From: a virus
IMG/VR virus record: IMGVR_UViG_3300009509_000020
Span: 1-64,000 of that record
Direction: 5' to 3' (one strand)
DNA: 64,000 nt
Shown here: piece after piece, positions 22,125-31,421 of the stretch
How the letters are laid out: the number at the start of each line of letters is the position of its first letter
How positions within the stretch are numbered: position 1 is the stretch's first letter
Translations under genes and position numbers: made by a program
Notes under the pieces: model-generated
Seen by the model: the letters and a program-made list of their open reading frames with translations, nothing else
Database searches by the model: none
What the model was told of the DNA's origin: nothing

Positions 22125-22144
22125 CCCCGCCGCAAGCGGCGGGG
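22125..22144 (+). terminator. Hairpin terminator
   Basis: An 8-bp CCCCGCCG/CGGCGGGG stem with a CAAG tetraloop, followed by TTT. The short T-run makes it a moderate terminator. Confidence 0.6.
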
Positions 22145-22162
22145 TTTCCAGCCGGAGGTTAC

Positions 22163-22332
22163 ATGAAGCAATTTCCTATCTCAGACAACTTGCTTTTGAC
22201 CTTGAAACCGCACCGAGATGTGGCGGGTTAAGAGATGAGCCAGAGGGCGCAATGTTTGTCATTCTGTCTAATACGTTTGCATGCAAAGCGGCGACAAGAC
22301 TAAGGGAGATAATGAATGAATTGGTTAGTTAA
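22163..22332 (+). pseudogene. Small gene with a frame break near its start
   Basis: ATG at 22163 has GGAGG 5 nt upstream, but its frame stops after 22 codons. The overlapping frame is open to 22332 and encodes a protein-like sequence (SYLRQLAFDLETAPRC.., MFVILSNTFACKAATRLREI) with no start codon. One added base in the TTT run (22172-22174) would join both into a gene of about 56 codons. This is either a sequencing or assembly deletion or a real frameshift. Confidence 0.55.
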
Positions 22333-22510
22333 TTTTGTTGAGGGCTTTAATATCAAGATAATCAAGCGGCTGTTCCAAAGAAAAGAACAAAAAATACCTG
22401 CTTATTGGCAAGCCTATACAGATGCTATGGGCACTGAAGTTATACAACTTACAAATGAACAAAAGAAGCAAGCATGGCTTGAACACGTTTTGCGAGTTTA
22501 TGGGAGATAA
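22316..22510 (+). CDS. Hypothetical protein, 64 residues
   Basis: A basic small protein (MNWLVNFVEGFNIKIIKRLFQRKEQK) with AGGGAGA upstream. It overlaps the broken gene before it by 17 bp. No family recognised. Confidence 0.5.
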   Translation: MNWLVNFVEGFNIKIIKRLFQRKEQKIPAYWQAYTDAMGTEVIQLTNEQKKQAWLEHVLRVYGR

Positions 22511-22516
22511 TAAAAA

Positions 22517-22765
22517 ATGCTTGACAAGGCCCTCACGCTTATTTATGCGGGCAAATCAGACGATGATATGGTTATCTGGTATAATAACCTTTCGCCAGAC
22601 GAAAGAGCACAGCTTGATTGTGAACTTGTTGCGAGCTTGAGAAATATCAGAGAAGCATGGCAAGCGATTCAGGATCGGTGCATCATGGCATTAGAAATAG
22701 TTGGGAATTATTTTGCAGAGTACAAGGAATTGATAGGCCAATGCCAACATTTAGAGAACGAATAG
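22517..22765 (+). CDS. Hypothetical protein, 82 residues
   Basis: A mostly helical protein ('YAGKSDDDMVIWYNNLSPDERAQLDCELVASLRN') overlapping the portal gene start by 25 bp. No family recognised. Confidence 0.5.
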   Translation: MLDKALTLIYAGKSDDDMVIWYNNLSPDERAQLDCELVASLRNIREAWQAIQDRCIMALEIVGNYFAEYKELIGQCQHLENE

Positions 22766-24564
22766 CAAAACTGGCCTTCGGGCCTGAAATGGCGCGGCTT
22801 GCACGGGCCGAACATGGGCAGCGCGCCCTCATGGAATTGTTACAATGGCAGCCAGCCGCCATGCTCAGAATGCAAGAGGTTGACCCCGCTTATCTTGATT
22901 GGCTTATGAGCCTGCAAGACTATGAAAATGTGGCTTGGAAAGGCTATGATTTTGAATCTGAGACACAGCGGCTAGTCAAGGTCAAGGAATCGCGGCGGTT
23001 ATTCAATAATAACCCTGTTCAGGAACGTTGCGTTATGACCTGGACAGATTTTGGTTTTGGGCAAAACATAGACATAGATCCGTTAGACCGTGGTGATGTT
23101 GACGAAACTGGCACGCCCGAAGAAGGCAGCGGCGCGTGGTATTGGAGTGAGTTTTGGAATTCACAGGATAACAGGCCCATCCTCGGCGAGCGCGTATTGC
23201 ACGAACTATCTAATACCACCCTAACAGATGGCGAAATCTATTTTGTGTTTTTCGTGTCAAGAATTGACGGTGCGGTTTCGGTGCGCATTATTCCAACAGA
23301 CGAGATACAGGAAATTATCACCGAACAGGATGATACCTCTGTACCCGTTTACTACAAGCGCGTGTACAATCGGCAGGGTGAATCTGGGCAGGCGACGCTT
23401 TACTATACCGATTGGCAGGTAAAGACGGCCGAAAAGCCAGATACTATATTGAGAAAGGCAAAGTTGCCCGATGGCGCAAGGCTGGCAGAAGATGAAGCCA
23501 AAGAAACAGAGATCATGGTGATGCACGTCGCACACCGACGCAAGCGCGGGTTACGCGGCTGGCCGCTAAATGCCTCTAGCCATGATTGGATTGCTGAATA
23601 CCAACACTGGCTCACGGCGCGGGCTGCCGTGGCCCAGGCCGTCTATCTCTACGTTGACAAAATAGTGACGAAAACAGGCTCACGGGGCATTAAGGCGATC
23701 AAGAGCAAACTACAATCTGCACTTGCCATATCTTCGACCTATTTAGAGACAAATCCTGTAGGCGCACCGGCAAGTGTCTATACTGGCAATGTGGATATTG
23801 AACGCCGGCCACTTGATACTGGCGCGGGCGATGCAGAGCGAGACGGCGGGGCATTATTGGCTATGGCAGCCTTGCCGGCTGGACTTCCGCCGCATTATCT
23901 TGGACGTGGTGAAGTCGTGCGCATGGCCGTTGCCGAGGAAATGCGCGAGCCTATCCGCCGCCAATGGGCACGGTATCAGGTTTTTTGGGCCTCTGTATGG
24001 CGCGATATGGTAAGGCTCGTTTTGTGGGCCGCTGAAAAGTACGACGATGCTGATTTTGAAACTTACGATGCTGATGTGGGAACTGATGCGCTTGTCCAGA
24101 CAGACATGGCAGGCATCGCGCGGGCAATGGATGCTCTGGCAAATATGATCGACCGTCAGGTTTTAGACCCTGATACGGCTCGCAAGGCCGCGCTTGAGAT
24201 TTTGCGTATCACGTTACAGCAGCTTGGCGTCAAAGATACAGACCAGATCGTAGGTGATATTTTGGAATCGCTCGAAACCAAAGATGAAGGGGAGGAAGAA
24301 CAACCGCCAGAACCGACGACTCCAGAAGCGCCGCCAGAACAACCGGAGCAACCAGAACCGCCAGTCGCGCCAGAGGGAGAAGAAACAATCGAAATGATGC
24401 TATCCCTAGCTGCCGTGGAGGCCCTGGCTGAGGCCCACCAAGTACAAATAGTCAGTCGTCATTGTCCTCTTTGTGGTTTCCCTCAAGCCGAATCATACGA
24501 GGGTCATAGAGGATTATTGCGCTGTATTGGTTGTAAAAAGACTTACGATCCGAGTGTGGAATAA
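22741..24564 (+). CDS. Portal protein
   Basis: The 607-residue protein follows the terminase. It has portal-like features: 'ENVAWKGYDFESETQRLVKVKESRRLFNNNPVQERCVMTWTDF', a long helical stem region and 'ALLAMAALPAGLPPHYLGRGEVVRMAVAEEM'. A Pro/Glu-rich linker (about residues 520-555) leads to an unusual C-terminal zinc ribbon (CPLCG..CIGCKKTY). The start is set at 22741; the longer frame overlaps another gene. Confidence 0.82.
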   Translation: MPTFRERIAKLAFGPEMARLARAEHGQRALMELLQWQPAAMLRMQEVDPAYLDWLMSLQDYENVAWKGYDFESETQRLVKVKESRRLFNNNPVQERCVMTWTDFGFGQNIDIDPLDRGDVDETGTPEEGSGAWYWSEFWNSQDNRPILGERVLHELSNTTLTDGEIYFVFFVSRIDGAVSVRIIPTDEIQEIITEQDDTSVPVYYKRVYNRQGESGQATLYYTDWQVKTAEKPDTILRKAKLPDGARLAEDEAKETEIMVMHVAHRRKRGLRGWPLNASSHDWIAEYQHWLTARAAVAQAVYLYVDKIVTKTGSRGIKAIKSKLQSALAISSTYLETNPVGAPASVYTGNVDIERRPLDTGAGDAERDGGALLAMAALPAGLPPHYLGRGEVVRMAVAEEMREPIRRQWARYQVFWASVWRDMVRLVLWAAEKYDDADFETYDADVGTDALVQTDMAGIARAMDALANMIDRQVLDPDTARKAALEILRITLQQLGVKDTDQIVGDILESLETKDEGEEEQPPEPTTPEAPPEQPEQPEPPVAPEGEETIEMMLSLAAVEALAEAHQVQIVSRHCPLCGFPQAESYEGHRGLLRCIGCKKTYDPSVE

Positions 24565-24587
24565 GATTGTTAATAAAGGGGGGCAAA

Positions 24588-24806
24588 ATGAACAGGCGCA
24601 AAGTAATTTCAACGGGGAATTTTGGTTTTAAATTGCCGTTAGGCGAGATTGCGATAGCCTATCTTCTACTTGATAGATTTTCAGCACCAGGGTGGGCCTA
24701 TGGCATAGTATTTACAATTCTTGGCCTCATTTGTATTTGTGCCATAGTTTCATGGTTATGTTTTGAGAAGAGTATTGACATTTTTAGTGAGCGGGATAAT
24801 GGCTAA
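24588..24806 (+). CDS. Small membrane protein
   Basis: A 72-residue protein with two hydrophobic segments (about 16-30 and 34-56) and charged ends, preceded by a GGGGGG-type ribosome site. Size and topology would suit a holin, but no lysis gene is adjacent. Confidence 0.5.
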   Translation: MNRRKVISTGNFGFKLPLGEIAIAYLLLDRFSAPGWAYGIVFTILGLICICAIVSWLCFEKSIDIFSERDNG

Positions 24807-24981
24807 TGACCTTCAAGCACAAATCGAAAAGCGCAAAAGGAAAATCGCCAAACAAATCAGGGCTATCATTGCCGCCGCCTTGAATAATGAAGATGGCTTT
24901 CAACGGCTTCGGGCTATTACAGACGAAGAATGGCAAGCCGCCGTAGAGACAGACGAATTAGAGAGCGAGCCTAATGCCTAG
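24799..24981 (+). CDS. Hypothetical protein, 60 residues
   Basis: A basic helical N-terminus ('IEKRKRKIAKQIRAIIAAAL') and an acidic C-terminus. Overlaps both neighbours by 8 bp. No family recognised. Confidence 0.55.
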   Translation: MANDLQAQIEKRKRKIAKQIRAIIAAALNNEDGFQRLRAITDEEWQAAVETDELESEPNA

Positions 24982-25627
24982 AGACTGGCGGGCCGTTGTA
25001 GATGGAATGACGAACGTTCAAAAACTGGTTCACTTGGCGATGCGCCAAGACCCGGTTGATGAAGAAAATATTAGGGGGAGCCTGCTTCGCGCTAGACGAC
25101 TAGCTTATGAGGATGAACTAACAGCACAGGCAATCATCGTGGGATGTACCGGCCGTACAGGTCGTCTGACAAACGGCGATATACTATCCGGTCTAAATAA
25201 TGATAGTCGCCGCGATGCAGCAAGTATCGTCAATACCTATAACTATGACCTGGCGATTGCGATCCTGAATATCGCTGCTGAAGTGCCAGCGGCTAACCGC
25301 TACGTCTATGCTTCTCGCCTGCAGGGATGGGAATCTGCCAGGGCTTCCTGGAAAAATGCTCAGATTGCATTGAATACTGAGCTAACGGCCCGCTCTGGAG
25401 CACAACAGGATTTTTACAGATTCAATAATATCGGCGGCTCGGCGACCTTACAACCGACAAGGGCAGTATGCCCGATTTGCCAGGGATGGATAGCCAGGGG
25501 TGAAGTTCCTGTCAGGGTTGCACAAGCGAATCCGCCGCCATATCATGTAAATTGCCCACATTTGTGGGCTACCGATCCAGAAAAGATAGCGCCAGATGAA
25601 TGCGCCGATTTGTGGATGGGACAATAA
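24974..25627 (+). CDS. Head morphogenesis-like protein
   Basis: A 217-residue protein between portal and capsid genes, the usual place of a minor head protein. The C-terminal part has 'AVCPICQGWIARGEVPV....PPYHVNCPHLW', a Cys/His arrangement found at the end of F-like head morphogenesis proteins. The N-terminal part is helical. Function inferred from position and the C-terminal motif. Confidence 0.65.
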   Translation: MPRDWRAVVDGMTNVQKLVHLAMRQDPVDEENIRGSLLRARRLAYEDELTAQAIIVGCTGRTGRLTNGDILSGLNNDSRRDAASIVNTYNYDLAIAILNIAAEVPAANRYVYASRLQGWESARASWKNAQIALNTELTARSGAQQDFYRFNNIGGSATLQPTRAVCPICQGWIARGEVPVRVAQANPPPYHVNCPHLWATDPEKIAPDECADLWMGQ

Positions 25628-25639
25628 GAAAGGAATGAT

Positions 25640-25894
25640 ATGAAAGAAAGTGGGATTTATGGAATATGGGGTGAACGTCGGGATGGAAAAGAGGCCAATT
25701 GGATAGTTCCTCCCAATATGCCAATGTTTTTTAAGAATAGAAAAATTTTACTTGGAGTAGCAACACAACATTGCAGATATGACTACTACAATCAACAGGT
25801 ATTTAACTTCTATATCTGCGAACTGGGCGAAGATGGTTATCCTATCCAAGAAACAATGGAATTAATAGAATTTAGCAATAGCCGGGTCAAATGA
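25640..25894 (+). CDS. Hypothetical protein, 84 residues
   Basis: A small aromatic-rich protein ('GIYGIWGERRDGKEANWIVPPNMP', 'CRYDYYNQQVFNFYICE'). GAAAGGA precedes the ATG. No family recognised. Confidence 0.5.
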   Translation: MKESGIYGIWGERRDGKEANWIVPPNMPMFFKNRKILLGVATQHCRYDYYNQQVFNFYICELGEDGYPIQETMELIEFSNSRVK

Positions 25895-26253
25895 CACAAG
25901 ACGATATACAACATCTTTTTGATATTGCCGCCGAATTAACGGCGATGGCCGAGGTGATACAAGATACAGGCCAAAGTGAAGATTGGCGCAAGATGCAATT
26001 GGCAGCAATGCGCAAAGCCTACTTGGAATGGTACAGAAAATGTCTCATGTTTCTGAGCGCCAGAACAGATACCACAATTAAACAGCGTTTCATCAGGCTA
26101 TATCAGGGCAAATGGTACAAGTTCGGTATAGAAGGCTTCTTGAGATTGGGACATAAACAACATTCGCTAAGTGGCTGGGTAGCACGTTTTGACTCTGCAT
26201 TTGAACGAAATATAGAAGAACAATGCAACATCCTGGCGGAAGTCACGAACTAA
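25891..26253 (+). CDS. Hypothetical protein, 120 residues
   Basis: A helical protein coupled by ATGA overlap to the gene before and overlapping the LuxR-type gene by 31 bp. No family recognised. Confidence 0.5.
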   Translation: MTQDDIQHLFDIAAELTAMAEVIQDTGQSEDWRKMQLAAMRKAYLEWYRKCLMFLSARTDTTIKQRFIRLYQGKWYKFGIEGFLRLGHKQHSLSGWVARFDSAFERNIEEQCNILAEVTN

Positions 26254-26717
26254 CCCCGCGCCAAATTCAAATTCTTGGCTTGGCAACATTTTCTAACAAT
26301 GAAATAGCCTATATATTAAATGTCAGCGCCCAAACAGTAAAAAATCATTGGAGCAATATCTATAGGTATCTAGGGCTGACGCCACGGGCTGGCGAATCTA
26401 TTAGGCTGAAGGCAATAATAATAGCATTAGAACGAGGGCTTATTCCGAGCGTATGGGATTTGCCATTGGGCAGCATGATAAAATGTACCAAACGACTATT
26501 GACATTATGGCAGGTTTATGATAAAATGGAAAACAAAGAGAAGTGTGTAATAACTGCTACGCCCCAACCAAGATTTTACCCGGAATCTTGTACATTGGCC
26601 GAACATCAGATTCTAAAGCGCATCAGGCAACTTGTTCGCAAGGGCCGGTCTATACTCATACTAGAGATAGTGTCTCGTGATAGTGTGCGCGAACTGGGCA
26701 GCACAATGATGGAATAG
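26223..26717 (+). CDS. LuxR-type helix-turn-helix regulator
   Basis: The N-terminal 60 residues ('LTPRQIQILGLATFSNNEIAYILNVSAQTVKNHWSNIYRYLGL') are a clear GerE/LuxR DNA-binding domain, followed by a region of unknown fold. A regulator between head genes may control late transcription. A strong terminator follows 44 bp after the stop, ending this transcription unit. Confidence 0.7.
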   Translation: MQHPGGSHELTPRQIQILGLATFSNNEIAYILNVSAQTVKNHWSNIYRYLGLTPRAGESIRLKAIIIALERGLIPSVWDLPLGSMIKCTKRLLTLWQVYDKMENKEKCVITATPQPRFYPESCTLAEHQILKRIRQLVRKGRSILILEIVSRDSVRELGSTMME

Positions 26718-26760
26718 TTAGTCAACTTTATATTAGGCTCACAGAAACTTTTGACACTCT

Positions 26761-26800
26761 GGGCCACGAAGGATGATTCCTTCGTGGCCCTTTTATTTTT
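26761..26800 (+). terminator. Strong terminator
   Basis: A perfect 13-bp stem (26761-26773 with 26778-26790), TGAT loop and TTTTATTTTT. It separates the LuxR-type gene from the capsid cluster. Confidence 0.85.
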
Positions 26801-26810
26801 GGGGGAACGA

Positions 26811-27296
26811 ATGCCCAATCGTGATTATGTGCTAGATCCATATCCCAAAGCCTGGACAAATCCTGTAGTAATGCGGGCAAGTGCAGCATTGCCAGCAGCA
26901 GGGGCTTGGGATGCAACACCTACGGAACAGAATATTTTTGGTGCTCAGGGCATGACTTTTAGTTTCACTTATACACGCGGCGCGGCGGGCGGGGCATTCG
27001 ATTACCAGATCGAGCTTTCACCATATTCTGTCGTCGCCCTCGTGCCGGCCGGGGCAAATGAGTGGATTACAGAATCTATATATGCCAGTGGCGCGGTGGC
27101 GCTTGGAGTTGATACGCAAAGCCGCGAACAGAGAGAATATCAGACATATGGTAGTACCGGCGCGGGAGCTGAGGGTTTTCAGATTGATTTTGAGCTACGA
27201 GCGCCCTATGAAAGGATACGCATCTTGGCACGGGAAAGCGCCGATGGTATACCAGCCAATCCGGGCACTTTGCAAATAACGATGGTGGTTTGGTAG
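26811..27296 (+). CDS. Putative structural protein, 161 residues
   Basis: A beta-rich protein ('MTFSFTYTRGAAGGAFDYQIELSPYSV', 'EGFQIDFELRAPYERIRILARES') in the head cluster, start set at an ATG after GGGGGA. No family recognised; probably a capsid-associated or decoration protein by context. It abuts the next gene (TAG-ATG). Confidence 0.55.
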   Translation: MPNRDYVLDPYPKAWTNPVVMRASAALPAAGAWDATPTEQNIFGAQGMTFSFTYTRGAAGGAFDYQIELSPYSVVALVPAGANEWITESIYASGAVALGVDTQSREQREYQTYGSTGAGAEGFQIDFELRAPYERIRILARESADGIPANPGTLQITMVVW

Positions 27297-27854
27297 ATGG
27301 CCGATGGTATTCAAGATCAAAGCATGATACTCATTCCATCTGAATTCAATTTTATACGACTAAATCTAGGCTATACTCCACCTTCACATATTGAGGGCCT
27401 TATTTTTTATGACCATGAAAACAAGACGATTTCTTTGATGACCAGCGTGCCTAATGTCATCTTACAAATTGGTCAAGAACAATACCTTAGAGCCAGAAAT
27501 GATCAGGGCGCACAAATTAACAATGGACAGGCAATATATATATCTGGGTCTGCTGGAGATATTGCTAATGTAAAACTTGCCAAAGCAGATGCGATGCCAA
27601 TGGTATGTGCAGTGGCATTGGCAACAGAAAACGTTGCTATTGGAGAAATAGGGTTTTTTACTACATTTGGCATTGTTAGAGATATAGATACATCTGGATT
27701 ATCTATTGGGGATGTATGGTTATCTCCGACAATTGCTGGGGGATTAACAAATATAAAACCAACAGCGCCAGATATTCCTGTTTTAATAGGCTGCGCCATT
27801 AAAATACATGCTAATCAGGGACAAGTACTCGTGAATATCGTGAGAAGTATTTAA
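27297..27854 (+). CDS. Putative structural/decoration protein
   Basis: The 185-residue protein contains 'QYLRARNDQGAQINNGQAIYISGSAGD', 'AVALATENVAIGEIGFFTTFGIVRDIDTSGLSIGDVWLSPT', a beta-rich pattern common in phage fibre and decoration proteins. It overlaps the next gene by one base. Confidence 0.55.
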   Translation: MADGIQDQSMILIPSEFNFIRLNLGYTPPSHIEGLIFYDHENKTISLMTSVPNVILQIGQEQYLRARNDQGAQINNGQAIYISGSAGDIANVKLAKADAMPMVCAVALATENVAIGEIGFFTTFGIVRDIDTSGLSIGDVWLSPTIAGGLTNIKPTAPDIPVLIGCAIKIHANQGQVLVNIVRSI

Positions 27855-28297
27855 TGGGGGGTATAAGAAGCTCAGGATTCGATGACCAATCAATTGCCAC
27901 TGGCGATGTTGATGTTGTCGTTGATGAAATCAATGCAAAAGTTCTGGAGTTACAAGAAACTGGCGGAACCCTCGTAGCCGATGGAACAGAGCAAGATGTC
28001 TATATCGTAAATGCGCCGACAGCAGAATTAAAGCCAATCGTAACCTTCATAAATTTAGACAATATGCAAGTCGGAGATGCTACCTTTATAAGAGTCTATT
28101 ATCGAATTGCCAGCGGTGGCGCATGGCTATTGAGTGATTTTCAAGGATTTGCCAATGCTGATGGTGGATTGACGAACGGCAAGGTTTTGATAGCCATCGA
28201 TCTTTGGCCTATCAGATATGGAGTGCGTGTAACATTGGAACAAACTGCTGGGGCAAATCGGAATTATTTACATCAAACGATGTATGAGGCTAACTAA
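27854..28297 (+). CDS. Putative structural protein, 147 residues
   Basis: Beta-rich sequence ('VYIVNAPTAELKPIVTFINLDNMQVGDATFIRVYYRI') with a one-base overlap at each end, so translation is coupled within the head operon. No family recognised. Confidence 0.55.
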   Translation: MGGIRSSGFDDQSIATGDVDVVVDEINAKVLELQETGGTLVADGTEQDVYIVNAPTAELKPIVTFINLDNMQVGDATFIRVYYRIASGGAWLLSDFQGFANADGGLTNGKVLIAIDLWPIRYGVRVTLEQTAGANRNYLHQTMYEAN

Positions 28298-28896
28298 TGG
28301 CCGGAGTTGGTATTGATTCAATAGGTAGAATAAAGAGCATTTTGGATTCTACTGACCAATTGGTAAATGTATCAGCCCCTGGTCTTGGAGCGGCTATTGG
28401 TAGCGTCGCTTATACAGTAGCCGAAATAGAAAAACACTTTCATACCCGCGAACGGTGGCTCGGCATTAGAAGCCCGCAAACGGCGACGCAATGGGCAGCC
28501 AAAGGCGTAACAAATCCATATGTTGCTACAAGTGGCAACAATACTTGGGGAGCTGCTATCCAGCTAATCGGAACAGGAGATACGCCGACTATTCCTGATA
28601 TGACGATGTTCGACCCGCACCGCATCTTAGTAGTCGGCGTTAGCCATGATACACAATATCTAATGCGGATTAGTTATGGCCCTGGAACACAGGCCGATGC
28701 GATAACAGCCAATCAATACTCTGAGATAATGGTAAAATTCGATTCTTTGAATCCACAACAATCTGCCGGTATTCCATTTGACATCAAATTCCCTAGACAG
28801 AATGTGGGCTATGACAAGCTGTGGGCAGAATGCTGGAATGCAACAAATCTGGCAACGGCAAGTTTCTTTATCGGCATCCACGAATATATAGGATAG
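28297..28896 (+). CDS. Putative structural protein, 199 residues
   Basis: Contains 'HFHTRERWLGIRSPQTATQWAAKGVTNPYVATSGNNTWG' and a beta-rich end ('NLATASFFIGIHEYIG'). It lies between two other likely virion genes and the protease/scaffold. The exact role cannot be told from sequence. Confidence 0.55.
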   Translation: MAGVGIDSIGRIKSILDSTDQLVNVSAPGLGAAIGSVAYTVAEIEKHFHTRERWLGIRSPQTATQWAAKGVTNPYVATSGNNTWGAAIQLIGTGDTPTIPDMTMFDPHRILVVGVSHDTQYLMRISYGPGTQADAITANQYSEIMVKFDSLNPQQSAGIPFDIKFPRQNVGYDKLWAECWNATNLATASFFIGIHEYIG

Positions 28897-28905
28897 GTTC
28901 ATATC

Positions 28906-30804
28906 ATGCCGTTTACGATTGCTGATGTCGAAAAGCATACAAAGAAGGCAACTACAGATGACCTCAAGGCGCAATGGGTAGCCGTTGCCAATTCTGCGCT
29001 CGAAGGGTGTATTGAGGATGACGGCGACGATGAAAGTTGCGCGCCGAGAGCGATACAGCAAGCAAATGGCGTGATAGCCAGAATGGCTAGGGAGAACGAG
29101 GCTATGCCTTTAAATGAATATGCTTGTAGGATAAGACCACCTGATGATTTTCAGGATGGAAGTATGCGGCGTATAACGCGTGGGGCTAAGACAGGGCCAG
29201 GGCCTAGAGACGGCAAACAGCTTTCAATTATCATCGGTAGATTGACTGGAGAATCTGCCACGACAGCACAGGCATACCGTTACAAAAAGGATGATTGGAC
29301 AGAAGCCCAAGCGAGGCAACATTGTCAAGAACAGGATGGAACTTTTGAAGAAGTAGCAGAAGGCGATATTGAAAACCTGGATGATTATATTGCTACGGCT
29401 GAAGAATATTATCGTCTCACTAGCAAATTCTCTGAATCGGCGGCGGCCCTTGATGCTATCTTTGAAGAATTCACTGGCTCGCCGCGAAATCCTTATGGCA
29501 CACATGCCAGCAAGGGTTATCCTGGCGGTCGGAATGCTTGGTTAAAAGCCTGGCGGATTCATTTGTCTAAGGCCGATTCGGGCGCATTGCGGGGTACTAT
29601 TCGTCGAATTGGTATGATTGGGGCGACGATGAAATGTGATATGCCTGCCATGTCAGCAGATGACGTCGGCCCACGCAGCGGGCCATCTGGCAGATTGGCC
29701 GGAGAATATAAGGAAAAGCCAAGTGACTATGGACTATCATCTTGGAAAAGTCCTAGTGATGACGAACTGACTGCTGAAGATGTACAATTCACCTGCCAAG
29801 ACCTGCAAGACATAAAGAAAATCGTGCTACAGGAGATAGCCAAGCGGCAGCAAGAAGCAGAGAATGAAGAAAGCGAAATAATGTCAGAAGATGCAAACCT
29901 AGCAGAAGTTTCTTTCGGGTATGCTGTTGATTTCGTAGAGCGCGAAAGCCCGAATGGCGCGGCCTACATTGACCTTGTACCCCTCAGGCCAGGATGGGGC
30001 AATAGGAAAGACAACCATTATTACCCGCATGATGTCGTGCGTGAATCTGCCTCTGTATGGTTGGGTGCTAAAATGTGGGCAACAGATCACCGTCAAGAGG
30101 ATAAAAATGCGCTCAATCAAATCAGCGAAGTTGTGCAAGCCCCAGCGGGATATACAAAAGATGGCGTACCATTCGTTCGGGCAGTTATCCTGAGTCCTGA
30201 ATTTGAAGAGGTCGTAAGGCGTCGTAAACGGGCCGGAATCTTAGATAACTTGCATTGTTCTATTCTGGCTTCTGGCACGGTGCGCAAGAAGGAATTTGAA
30301 GAAAACGGACGTAAGGGCAAATATGTCGAATCAATCAGCCCAGACGGGGCTGGTATAGATTGGGTAACGAAGGCCGGTGCGGGCGGTCATGCAACGGCCT
30401 TCAGCGAGGGAGGCATTATGAAGGTAAAAGGGGAAAAAGTCGAAGAAGTCAAAGAAGTGCAAGAGGTAGAATTGCGCGAGGGGGACAAAGGGCAAGAAGC
30501 CAGGCCCGAAGAAAAGGCAAAGAAATCACTGGCAGAAGCAGAAGTCAAGGATACTTTGGCAAGATCAAATTTGCCTGGCGCATCGCAGCAGCGGCTTGCC
30601 GAGGCGTCTTATCAAGACGCCGAGGCACTTGAGACGGTCATCAAGGCTGAAAAGGCTTACGTCAAAGAGTTAACGGGGAGCGGCAAGCCGGTCGGTATGG
30701 GTGGCACGAAATCTATTGAAGAACTGTCGCCTGAAGAAGCAGAAGAAAAACAAAAGGCCCGCTTCAATCGTATCATGCGCGAAGTCGGGGCTAAGGAGGT
30801 ATAA
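28906..30804 (+). CDS. Prohead protease/scaffold fusion protein (putative)
   Basis: The 632-residue protein is modular. Residues 1-70 have the ChaB-like 'ALEGCIEDDGDDESCAPRAIQQANGVIARM'; a middle region follows (75-240); residues about 330-500 ('AAYIDLVPLRPGWGNRKDNHYYPHDVVRES', 'WATDHRQ', 'LDNLHCSILASG') could be a phage serine protease with His and Ser in the expected order. The C-terminal 130 residues are highly charged and helical like a scaffold. It lies directly before the capsid genes. The catalytic assignment is inference. Confidence 0.65.
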   Translation: MPFTIADVEKHTKKATTDDLKAQWVAVANSALEGCIEDDGDDESCAPRAIQQANGVIARMARENEAMPLNEYACRIRPPDDFQDGSMRRITRGAKTGPGPRDGKQLSIIIGRLTGESATTAQAYRYKKDDWTEAQARQHCQEQDGTFEEVAEGDIENLDDYIATAEEYYRLTSKFSESAAALDAIFEEFTGSPRNPYGTHASKGYPGGRNAWLKAWRIHLSKADSGALRGTIRRIGMIGATMKCDMPAMSADDVGPRSGPSGRLAGEYKEKPSDYGLSSWKSPSDDELTAEDVQFTCQDLQDIKKIVLQEIAKRQQEAENEESEIMSEDANLAEVSFGYAVDFVERESPNGAAYIDLVPLRPGWGNRKDNHYYPHDVVRESASVWLGAKMWATDHRQEDKNALNQISEVVQAPAGYTKDGVPFVRAVILSPEFEEVVRRRKRAGILDNLHCSILASGTVRKKEFEENGRKGKYVESISPDGAGIDWVTKAGAGGHATAFSEGGIMKVKGEKVEEVKEVQEVELREGDKGQEARPEEKAKKSLAEAEVKDTLARSNLPGASQQRLAEASYQDAEALETVIKAEKAYVKELTGSGKPVGMGGTKSIEELSPEEAEEKQKARFNRIMREVGAKEV

Positions 30805-30806
30805 AT

Positions 30807-31412
30807 ATGCCTGCAACTTTTTATAGCGGCCCGCAATGGCAGCAATCTAGCGAACCGCATACTTTCGTAGATGTACAAGAATTTGATTGCTGGCCGGTTG
30901 GTGATCGTAGCGGATCGGGCACTAAAGATCAACTCGCTCCTGGATTGCATCCTATCATTGCTATCGGCGGCCGAACGGCAGCGGATGGCCGTCCACTTAA
31001 TGTGACTGGCGTCGTGGTGAGTTATGCCGGTGTGGGTAGCGGAACGGCGACGGATCGCGTCGAAGTCAACATCGCCGATGGCACAATCGTGCGTCAATAC
31101 GTCGCCAATGTATTGACCTACGCAGCGGGAGTGCCTGCCACTTTTGAGACCGCGCCAGTTGTCGGCCAGCCAGTCTACGTTGACGATAGCAATGATCTCG
31201 GCGAGGGCGTAACGTGTAGTCTAAGTCCGCTAAATGATGCTGATGTCAAGAATCCAATGGCAGGCGTTCTTTGGTATTGCCAGGATGAAATCGCCGATGG
31301 TTTTGTGGGGGGTGCAAGGGCAACGTCCACATTCAATACCAGTCTGCCAAACGAGCTGACAGAGCAGGTATTTTGTGTTCTGCTTATCAATGGCGCTCGT
31401 GAGTTGGCTTAG
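30807..31412 (+). CDS. Capsid decoration-like protein
   Basis: The 201-residue protein is beta-rich with few charged clusters ('GLHPIIAIGGRTAADGRPLNVTGVVVSYAGVGSG'). It lies between protease/scaffold and the major capsid protein, where head decoration or stabilising proteins are usual. Confidence 0.55.
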   Translation: MPATFYSGPQWQQSSEPHTFVDVQEFDCWPVGDRSGSGTKDQLAPGLHPIIAIGGRTAADGRPLNVTGVVVSYAGVGSGTATDRVEVNIADGTIVRQYVANVLTYAAGVPATFETAPVVGQPVYVDDSNDLGEGVTCSLSPLNDADVKNPMAGVLWYCQDEIADGFVGGARATSTFNTSLPNELTEQVFCVLLINGARELA

Positions 31413-31421
31413 GAGAATAAC

